Part shown: piece after piece, positions 1 through 3,719 of the stretch
How the letters are laid out: each line of letters begins with the position of its first letter
Position numbering within the stretch: position 1 is the stretch's first letter
Source: a bacterium
Lineage (GTDB): Bacteria > Actinomycetota > Acidimicrobiia > Acidimicrobiales > CATQHL01
Direction of reading: 5' to 3'
Assembly (NCBI GenBank): GCA_026713745.1
Contig: JAPONU010000229.1
Location: 1 to 5,220 of the forward strand
DNA: 5,220 nucleotides
Program-made: the position numbers and the translations under genes
The notes under the pieces: model-generated
The model's input: the letters and a program-made list of their open reading frames with translations, nothing else
The model's database searches: none
Told to the model about the DNA's origin: nothing

Positions 1-2
1 GC

Positions 3-263
3 CGCGGCGAGTTGGCCGAGATGAGCGCCGAGGTGGCCGTGGCCGGCCGGCCCGACGCCGAGTGGGGTGAACTCGTGGTCGCCCACGTGGTCCCCGAAGC
101 GAACGAGCAGGCGCCCACCGTCGGCGAGTTCCGCAACCACGTGGCCGAGCGATTGGCTCCGTACAAGCACCCCCGCGCGGTGGTTCCGGTGGAGGCCATC
201 GCGCGCAACGCCCTCGGCAAAGTGCAACACCACCTGCTCGGCGAGGTGGCGGCGGCGCCCTAA
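3..263 (+). CDS. AMP-forming acyl-CoA synthetase, C-terminal fragment (5' end outside window)
   Basis: This is the last 87 codons of an adenylate-forming enzyme of the ANL (acyl/aryl-CoA synthetase) superfamily; the large N-terminal AMP-binding domain lies off the left edge. Enzymes of this family activate a carboxylic acid with ATP to an acyl-adenylate and pass it to CoA. What is visible is the mobile C-terminal subdomain: the strand motif AVAGRPDAEWGELVVAHVV, the helix-turn LAPYKHPRAVV, and the A10 motif ARNALGKVQ. The lysine of the A10 motif is encoded at 219-221 and is the catalytic lysine for adenylation in this family. The reading frame is open from the first base, so the gene is 5'-truncated by the window rather than broken. 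Substrate cannot be told from this piece; fatty acid, malonate or aryl acid are all possible. An in-frame TTG at 12 and ATG at 21 are internal codons, not starts. The stop codon TAA at 261-263 lies 10 nt before aroC. Confidence 0.85.
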   Translation, partial: RGELAEMSAEVAVAGRPDAEWGELVVAHVVPEANEQAPTVGEFRNHVAERLAPYKHPRAVVPVEAIARNALGKVQHHLLGEVAAAP

Positions 264-266
264 CGT
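261..266 (+). promoter_or_regulatory. Candidate -10 box (TAACGT) for leaderless aroC
   Basis: TAACGT fits TANNNT and lies exactly 7 nt before the aroC ATG, the spacing at which transcription would begin at or next to the start codon. It overlaps the stop codon of the upstream synthetase gene. No convincing -35 hexamer is visible 16-18 nt upstream. The only purine run before the ATG, AGGGG at 267-271, is 2 nt from the ATG and too close for a normal Shine-Dalgarno. The same arrangement appears before rsfS and nadD. aroC could instead be translated by coupling from the upstream gene. Confidence 0.4.
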
Positions 267-273
267 AGGGGCG

Positions 274-1371
274 ATGGGCAGCACTTGGGGCCACACCTTC
301 CGGATCAGCACGTTCGGCGAGTCCCATGGTGGGGCCATCGGCGTCACCGTCGACGGGTGCCCGCCCCGGCTGGCGCTGAGCGCCGCGGACATACAGGTCG
401 ACTTGGATCGGCGACGCCCCGGGCAGAGCCGCCTCACCACGCAGCGAAACGAGGCCGACCGGGTGCAGATCCTGTCGGGGGTCTTCGAGGGACGCACGCT
501 CGGCTCCCCCATCGGGATGCTCATCCCGAACACCGACGCTCGCCCCGAGGCCTACGAGCATCTGCGCGACGTCTACCGCCCCTCCCACGCCGACTACGTG
601 ACCGAGGCCAAGTACGGGATCCGGAACTGGCAGGGCGGTGGCCGCGCCAGCGCCCGCGAGACGGCCGCCCGGGTGGCCGGCGGGGCCGTGGCGCGCCGGC
701 TCCTGACCGAGGTGTCCGCTGTGGAGGTGGTGGCCTGGGTCGCCCAGGTGCACGAGATCAAGGCCTCCACCGACCCCGATACCGCCACGCCCGAGGCCGT
801 TGAGGCCTCACCCGTGCGCTGCGGCGACCCCGAAGCAGCCGAGGCCATCGGCGAGGCGATCGAGACGGCTCGCCGGAACGGCGACTCGCTGGGCGGCGTC
901 GTGGCGTGTGTGGCGCGAGGCGTGCCACCGGGGCTGGGAGAGCCGATCTTCGACAAGCTCGAAGCGGACCTGGCCAAGGCCTTGCTGTCGCTGCCGGCGG
1001 CCAAGGGGTTCGAGATCGGCAGCGGGTTCGCCGCTGCGGGGATGACGGGCATTCAGCACAACGACCCCTTCGTGGCGGGCCCCGACGGCCGGCCCCGCAC
1101 CCTGTCGAACCATTCCGGGGGCGTGCAGGGCGGGATCTCCAATGGCGAGGACATCGTTGTGCGTGTGGCCTTCAAGCCGACGGCGACGATCGCCTCCGAG
1201 CAGCGCACGGTGGACCGTTTCGGCCAGGAGGTGGTCCTGGCAGCCAGGGGTCGGCACGACCCGTGCGTCCTGCCCCGCGCCGTGCCCATCGTCGAGGCGA
1301 TGGTCTGCCTCGTGCTGGCGGATCACTGGCTCCGCCAGCGGAGCGTGGCGGTGCTCGAGGAGGACGGTTAG
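274..1371 (+). CDS. aroC: Chorismate synthase
   Basis: Chorismate synthase catalyses the seventh and last shikimate-pathway step in the cytoplasm: anti-1,4-elimination of phosphate from 5-enolpyruvylshikimate-3-phosphate to chorismate, using reduced FMN that is not consumed. The 365-residue product is close to the E. coli enzyme in length. All three family signatures are present: FGESHGGAIGVTVDGCP (residues 14-30, with the conserved His18), GGRASARETAARVAGGAV (122-139), and GRHDPCVLPRAVPIVEAM (326-343). Other conserved blocks are DLDRRRPGQSR (43-53), QILSGVFEGRTLGSPIG (65-81), SNHSGGVQGGISNG (278-291) and KPTATI (301-306). The ATG at 274 is chosen because family homology begins immediately (MGSTWGHTFRISTFGESHG); an upstream in-frame extension would overlap the synthetase gene and encode shadow sequence. 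The blocks and the compact length match the E. coli/plant subgroup better than the roughly 390-400-residue Bacillus/mycobacterial subgroup. It follows the acyl-CoA synthetase by 10 nt and converges with rsfS. Confidence 0.97.
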   Translation: MGSTWGHTFRISTFGESHGGAIGVTVDGCPPRLALSAADIQVDLDRRRPGQSRLTTQRNEADRVQILSGVFEGRTLGSPIGMLIPNTDARPEAYEHLRDVYRPSHADYVTEAKYGIRNWQGGGRASARETAARVAGGAVARRLLTEVSAVEVVAWVAQVHEIKASTDPDTATPEAVEASPVRCGDPEAAEAIGEAIETARRNGDSLGGVVACVARGVPPGLGEPIFDKLEADLAKALLSLPAAKGFEIGSGFAAAGMTGIQHNDPFVAGPDGRPRTLSNHSGGVQGGISNGEDIVVRVAFKPTATIASEQRTVDRFGQEVVLAARGRHDPCVLPRAVPIVEAMVCLVLADHWLRQRSVAVLEEDG

Positions 1372-1373
1372 CA

Positions 1374-1394
1374 GCGGCGGCACTCCCCCGCCGC
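1374..1394. terminator. GC hairpin between convergent aroC and rsfS, possible bidirectional terminator
   Basis: GCGGCGG (1374-1380) and CCGCCGC (1388-1394) form a perfect 7-bp stem with a 7-nt loop. It starts 3 nt after the aroC stop and ends 16 nt before the rsfS stop, in a 39-nt convergent gap, which is where a shared terminator would be expected. There is no U-tract on either strand, so it is at best a U-less GC hairpin of the kind often proposed in actinobacteria. Such stems also arise easily in GC-rich DNA. Confidence 0.35.
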
Positions 1395-1410
1395 AGGTGT
1401 GGCGAGCGGC

Positions 1411-1800
1411 TCAGCCCGCTTCGGCCACGACTCCGAGATCCCAGGACAGCCGGGGGCAATCACCCCACAGGCGTTCAAGCTGGTAGTACTCGCGGGCCTC
1501 TTCGGAGAAGACGTGCACGACGAAATCGCCGAAGTCCATCAACACCCACGAGCGCGAATCCAGTCCTTCCACCGACAGAGGCCTCGGCCCGCCGGCTGCG
1601 CGGACACCATTGCCGACCTCCTCGCAGATGGCCTTGACCTGCCGGGGGTTCGCGCCGGCTGTGATGACGAAGAACTCGCAGACCGACAGCACCTCGGCGA
1701 CGTCGATGAGGAGAGTGTCGCGCCCGAAGTGATTCTGTGCCGCCCGCGCCCCGGCGCTCGCCCAGGAGATGAGGTCGCTTCGGTCTCTGCCGTGCCGCAC
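1411..1800 (-). CDS. rsfS: Ribosomal silencing factor RsfS (Iojap/DUF143 family)
   Basis: RsfS binds ribosomal protein uL14 on the large subunit and blocks joining of the subunits, lowering translation under nutrient limitation or stationary phase. The 129-residue product is typical in length. The N-terminal half has the family pattern DTLLIDVAEVLSVCEFFVITAG (residues 28-49) followed by NPRQVKAICEEV (51-62). The C-terminal half carries the hallmark SWVLMDFGDFVVHVFSEEAR (84-103) and YYQLERLWGDCP (105-116), including conserved Trp85, Asp89, His96 and the LERLW segment. The GTG at 1800 is the most upstream usual start codon after an in-frame TAG near 1840, and family homology needs nearly all of the frame. 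No Shine-Dalgarno precedes it, but a TACACT box sits 7 nt upstream. It follows nadD by 58 nt on the same strand, a conserved order in many bacteria, and may be read both from nadD and from its own promoter. Confidence 0.93.
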   Translation of the reverse strand: MRHGRDRSDLISWASAGARAAQNHFGRDTLLIDVAEVLSVCEFFVITAGANPRQVKAICEEVGNGVRAAGGPRPLSVEGLDSRSWVLMDFGDFVVHVFSEEAREYYQLERLWGDCPRLSWDLGVVAEAG

Positions 1801-1807
1801 TCCGGCC

Positions 1808-1813
1808 AGTGTA
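1808..1813 (-). promoter_or_regulatory. Candidate -10 box (TACACT) for leaderless rsfS
   Basis: Read on the - strand, TACACT matches TANNNT and ends 7 nt before the rsfS GTG, the same spacing as the box before aroC. Transcription from it would start at or beside the start codon. No good -35 element is visible; the region 16-18 nt upstream is CACGTG-containing and does not resemble TTGACA. If real, rsfS has a promoter inside the nadD-rsfS gap. Confidence 0.38.
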
Positions 1814-1858
1814 GGTCGGCAGGGGACCGCACGTGGCTATGCCTCCGGTGCCCGCTGG

Positions 1859-2467
1859 TCAGCGATACAGCCCGCGACGCTCGATCTCTGCGGCGACCGG
1901 CTGCGACATGACGCTGTCGAGAGGTCGCCCCTCGCCCAACCAGCGCCGCACGTGGGTGCTGGACACTTCGACGCCGGGCCCCTCCACCGCGATCCAGCGC
2001 CAGCCGGGCGGCGGTACGCCGGCACCGGTGGCACCGAGCCGCGCGACCACCGCCACCGTTGCAAGCGAGCGGATGTCCTCGGGGCGACGCCAAGTGTCGA
2101 GGGAGTCGGCGAGGTCGCTGCCCACTATGAGGAACAGCTCACGGGCATCGTTTGCGAGGTCGGTCAACGTCTCAGCCGTGGAGGAGTCCCCGCCCCGATC
2201 GATTTCCAGGGTGGACACCTCGAAACCTTCTTGGTTCGTCACTGCGGCGCGCACCAGCGCCAGGCGGTCCGCGGCGGGGCTGACGGCCTGCTCGTCGACC
2301 TTCTGCCACGGCGTGTTCGCCACGACGAACAGGACCCGGTCCAGCCCCAGGGCCCAGCGCGCTGCCTCTGCAGCGGCCAGATGGCCGATGTGGGGCGGAT
2401 CGAACGTTCCGCCGAAGACACCGAGGCGTTCGGGCCGAGGTGGCGCCGCTTCTGGCGTACCCTCCAT
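1859..2467 (-). CDS. nadD: Nicotinate-nucleotide adenylyltransferase NadD
   Basis: NadD transfers AMP from ATP to nicotinate mononucleotide, giving deamido-NAD, a step shared by de novo and salvage NAD synthesis in the cytoplasm. The 202-residue product shows the nucleotidyltransferase fold. The ATP-binding motif GVFGGTFDPPHIGHLAAAE spans residues 16-34 with the HxGH histidines His26 and His29. The segment NTPWQK (51-56) matches the usual substrate-loop QPWQK-like block. LFLIVGSDLADSLDTWRRPEDI lies at 111-132. The second nucleotide-binding motif is VSSTHVRRWL (168-177), corresponding to the ISST-x-IR signature. The ATG at 2467 is the only sensible start: homology begins by residue 15, and I see no other usual start codon between. 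It precedes rsfS by 58 nt and is divergent from the sigma factor gene. The obg/proB/proA genes often found before nadD are absent on this side. No Shine-Dalgarno is visible. Confidence 0.96.
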   Translation of the reverse strand: MEGTPEAAPPRPERLGVFGGTFDPPHIGHLAAAEAARWALGLDRVLFVVANTPWQKVDEQAVSPAADRLALVRAAVTNQEGFEVSTLEIDRGGDSSTAETLTDLANDARELFLIVGSDLADSLDTWRRPEDIRSLATVAVVARLGATGAGVPPPGWRWIAVEGPGVEVSSTHVRRWLGEGRPLDSVMSQPVAAEIERRGLYR

Positions 2468-2473
2468 GGTTCG

Positions 2474-2479
2474 AAGCTA
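2474..2479 (-). promoter_or_regulatory. Candidate -10 box (TAGCTT) for leaderless nadD
   Basis: On the - strand TAGCTT fits TANNNT and ends 6 nt before the nadD ATG. There is no purine-rich Shine-Dalgarno between box and start (CGAACC). No clear -35 element is seen. The match alone is weak; it gains weight because aroC and rsfS show the same layout. A GATAAC sequence further upstream (about 2519-2524) is an alternative -10. Confidence 0.35.
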
Positions 2480-2578
2480 GCGCCCGGTCGGCTGGACTCG
2501 ACGGTCCGGACGCGCTACAGTTATCGGTGCTTGCGGCGTTCCCGCGCGTGTTCGGTGGCACCCGGTAGGGGTCGAACT

Positions 2579-2609
2579 GCAGGAAACGCAAGGAAACTCG
2601 CAAGCAAAC
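2579..2609 (+). repeat. Three imperfect direct repeats of GCAAGGAAAC
   Basis: Three related units occur in 31 nt: GCAGGAAAC (2579-2587, one base short), GCAAGGAAAC (2588-2597) and GCAAGCAAAC (2600-2609). The units are spaced 9-12 nt apart, close to one helical turn, as seen in some direct-repeat operators. No known regulator is recognised from the sequence; it may also be simple low-complexity DNA. Confidence 0.5.
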
Positions 2610-2624
2610 AGCCCCTCGTTCGGT

Positions 2625-2654
2625 CTCGACCGGATTCTGGCGAACCAGGTCGAG
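2625..2654. repeat. Inverted repeat CTCGACC...GGTCGAG
   Basis: CTCGACC (2625-2631) and GGTCGAG (2648-2654) are perfect 7-bp inverted arms around a 16-nt spacer. The spacer contains a small nested hairpin, TGG-CGAA-CCA (2638-2647), that would stack on the outer stem with a 6-nt bulge on one side. It could be an RNA hairpin or a protein site. No U-tract follows, so it is not a standard terminator. Confidence 0.4.
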
Positions 2655-2666
2655 TTCCTCCTGCAG

Positions 2667-2685
2667 CGGCCAATGCCAATGGCCG
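2667..2685. repeat. Inverted repeat CGGCCA-N7-TGGCCG with internal GCCAAT tandem
   Basis: Perfect 6-bp arms CGGCCA (2667-2672) and TGGCCG (2680-2685) flank a 7-nt loop. The same stretch contains a tandem duplication of GCCAAT (2669-2680). It sits about 22 nt before the CRP-type palindrome. Function unknown; a short GC stem of this size can be chance. Confidence 0.35.
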
Positions 2686-2706
2686 TCGGACAGGTGGTCC
2701 TGAACC

Positions 2707-2722
2707 TGTGAAATCTGTCACA
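2707..2722. promoter_or_regulatory. Perfect CRP/GlxR-type operator TGTGA-N6-TCACA
   Basis: TGTGA (2707-2711), a 6-nt spacer AATCTG, and TCACA (2718-2722) match the full consensus half-sites of cAMP receptor proteins. That consensus is established for E. coli CRP, for Mycobacterium tuberculosis Rv3676 and for Corynebacterium GlxR. It lies in the non-coding region upstream of the sigma factor gene, 154 nt before its ATG at 2877. Its centre is about 70 bp upstream of the start point implied by the ECF-like promoter candidate, which would suit class I activation. All ten conserved positions match. That the host has a regulator of this family is inferred, as none is encoded in the window. Confidence 0.6.
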
Positions 2723-2749
2723 AGCGCGGATCGCGAGGACTCAGAGGGC

Positions 2750-2777
2750 GGGAACAACACACCGCATTGAGTTGTTG
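2750..2777 (+). promoter_or_regulatory. Candidate ECF-type promoter (GGGAAC-N18-GTTG) for the sigma-aroG unit
   Basis: GGGAAC (2750-2755) followed after 18 nt by GTTG (2774-2777) resembles the promoter class used by actinobacterial SigR/SigH-like ECF sigma factors (GGAAT/C, 18-19 nt, GTT). Transcription would start near 2783-2786, giving a leader of about 90 nt to the ATG at 2877. Group 2 sigma genes of other actinobacteria, such as M. tuberculosis sigB, are known to be read from GGGAAC-type promoters. A second GTTG at 2771 gives an unsuitable 15-nt spacer. No canonical TATAAT-like box is seen nearby. Confidence 0.35.
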
Positions 2778-2786
2778 GGACAACTC
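2769..2786. repeat. 18-bp perfect inverted repeat GAGTTGT-TGGG-ACAACTC
   Basis: GAGTTGT (2769-2775) and ACAACTC (2780-2786) are perfect 7-bp arms around a 4-nt centre. It overlaps the GTTG of the ECF-like promoter candidate and the most upstream in-frame TTG (2772) of the sigma gene. If transcription starts near 2783 it can only act as DNA, for example as an operator over the -10. If transcription starts further upstream it would form a stable RNA hairpin in the leader. No U-tract follows, so it is not a normal terminator. Confidence 0.5.
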
Positions 2787-2814
2787 GAGAAGACCGAACC
2801 AAAAGGGATCGTGC

Positions 2815-2826
2815 CGGTGGCCACCG
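2815..2826. repeat. 12-bp perfect palindrome CGGTGGCCACCG
   Basis: A self-complementary 12-mer lies in the sigma gene leader. It spans the alternative GTG start at 2817 and is preceded by AAAAGGGA (2801-2808), a fair Shine-Dalgarno for that GTG. An overlapping hairpin GGCCA-CCGA-TGGCC (2819-2832) is also possible. It may be chance in GC-rich DNA or a translational control element. Confidence 0.3.
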
Positions 2827-2876
2827 ATGGCCCCGCTACGACACGGGAAACCAAGCGAAGCAGAGACGAAGAAGCA

Positions 2877-3707
2877 ATGAGTGATTCAGTCGGTCAGTAC
2901 CTCAATGAGATCGGCCTCGTGCCGTTGCTCACCGCCGCGGACGAGCGGGAGCTCTCGCAAATCATCGAACGCGGCCGTGCAGCCGCCGACCGCAAGGCCG
3001 CCGGCGAGCGCGCCCGGAGCCTCGACCGCGAGGTCGAAGCTGCGGCGGTCGCCAAGGATCGGTTCATCCGCTCCAACCTCCGCCTCGTGGTCAGTGTGGC
3101 GCGGCGCTATCCCCTGCCTCCGGGCATGGAGTTGCTCGACCTGATCCAAGAGGGCAACCTCGGACTCGAGCACGCCGTGGACAAGTTCGACTGGCGCAAG
3201 GGGTTCAAGTTCTCCACCTACGCCACCTTCTGGATCCGCCAGGCCATCGGCCGGGCACTCGACCAGAAGGCCAGCCTCGTGCGCCTGCCGGGTGACCGCT
3301 CGGCGAGCCTGCGGGCAGCGCTGCGTCAGGTCTCGGGGAACGGTGACGAGTTGGACGAGGAGCACGCACGCCTGCACCGCCTCACCACGCCGACCTCGCT
3401 CGACCGCACGATCGGTGACGACGACAGCAACGAGCTGATCGATCTGATCGCGGACGGCAACCCCGGTCCGGAGCAGATGGTGATGGCGTTCGCCGACAAC
3501 GAGATGGTCACCGCCCTGCTGTCGGTGCTCGACGAACGCGCCCGCTACGCCGTTGAGCAGCGTTTCGGCCTGCAGGACGGCAGGAAGCGGAGCTACCGCG
3601 AGGTGGGTGAGGAGTTGGGTGTCACCGCAGAGGCCGCCCGGCGCCTCGTCAAGCGCGCCGTCAACGTGGTGCGCGAGCGAGCCGTCGAGCGCACCGACGC
3701 CGCCTGA
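2877..3707 (+). CDS. RNA polymerase sigma factor, sigma-70 family, group 2-like with shortened region 3
   Basis: The 276-residue product is a primary-like sigma factor lacking region 1.1 and the large non-conserved insert. Region 1.2 is SDSVGQYLNEIGLVPLLTA (2-20). Regions 2.1-2.4 span about 58-138 and include NLRLVVSVARRY, LLDLIQEGNLGLEHAVDKFD and KGFKFSTYATFWIRQAIGRA. The region 3.2 finger is TSLDRTIGDDDSNELIDLI (173-191). Region 4 spans about 208-268 with the helix-turn-helix SYREVGEELGVTAEAARRLV. By alignment to E. coli sigma70, W433 is Phe118, T440 is Gly125, H455 is Asp140, E458 is Ala143, and R584, R586 and Q589 are Ala, Ala and Arg, while E585 and R588 are kept. Between RLP (138) and SLD (174) there are 35 residues where E. 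coli has about 50, so regions 3.0-3.1 are reduced. The ATG at 2877 starts right at region 1.2 after a weak GAAG. GTG 2817, with better-placed AAAGGGA, or TTG 2772 would add 20 or 35 polar residues. DAHP synthase follows after 12 nt. Confidence 0.92.
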   Translation: MSDSVGQYLNEIGLVPLLTAADERELSQIIERGRAAADRKAAGERARSLDREVEAAAVAKDRFIRSNLRLVVSVARRYPLPPGMELLDLIQEGNLGLEHAVDKFDWRKGFKFSTYATFWIRQAIGRALDQKASLVRLPGDRSASLRAALRQVSGNGDELDEEHARLHRLTTPTSLDRTIGDDDSNELIDLIADGNPGPEQMVMAFADNEMVTALLSVLDERARYAVEQRFGLQDGRKRSYREVGEELGVTAEAARRLVKRAVNVVRERAVERTDAA

Positions 3708-3719
3708 ACCGGGCGCGCC

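Larger units (their letters stand above)
2468..2876. other. Divergent intergenic region between nadD and the sigma factor gene
   Basis: About 410 bp without a credible gene. Its centre (roughly 2575-2880) is visibly richer in A/T than the flanking genes, typical of regulatory DNA. From left to right it holds the nadD start-proximal promoter candidate, purine-rich imperfect direct repeats, two hairpin-capable inverted repeats, a perfect TGTGA-N6-TCACA palindrome, a GGGAAC...GTTG promoter candidate, an 18-bp inverted repeat and a 12-bp palindrome. These are listed separately. The part from 2772 on is also an open frame continuous with the sigma gene and could be N-terminal coding sequence if a TTG or GTG start is used. 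Confidence 0.7.

Noticed and set aside
67..273. 69-codon N-terminal extension of aroC
   Set aside because: It overlaps the real end of the acyl-CoA synthetase in another frame and encodes Arg/Ser/Trp-rich shadow sequence. AroC homology starts at the ATG at 274.
2562..2580. tRNA-like stretch GGTAGGGGTCGAACTGC, reminiscent of a tRNA T-arm or an attachment site remnant
   Set aside because: The bases after GGGGTCGAAC do not pair to form a T-stem, and no anticodon arm, D-arm or acceptor stem can be found nearby. There is no integrase gene or duplicate copy in the window.
1769..2770. 333-residue open frame on the + strand across nadD
   Set aside because: It is antisense to nadD and runs through the regulatory region. 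The composition is shadow-like (Arg/Pro/Gly-rich) with no family motif.
2521..2802. 93-residue open frame on the - strand in the intergenic region
   Set aside because: No recognisable motif and low-complexity composition. It would overlap the CRP-type site and the other repeats, which fit a regulatory region better.
3712..3719. GGCGCGCC palindrome immediately before the DAHP synthase GTG
   Set aside because: An 8-bp GC-only palindrome is expected often in DNA of this composition. There is nothing else to suggest an operator or terminator between the coupled genes.
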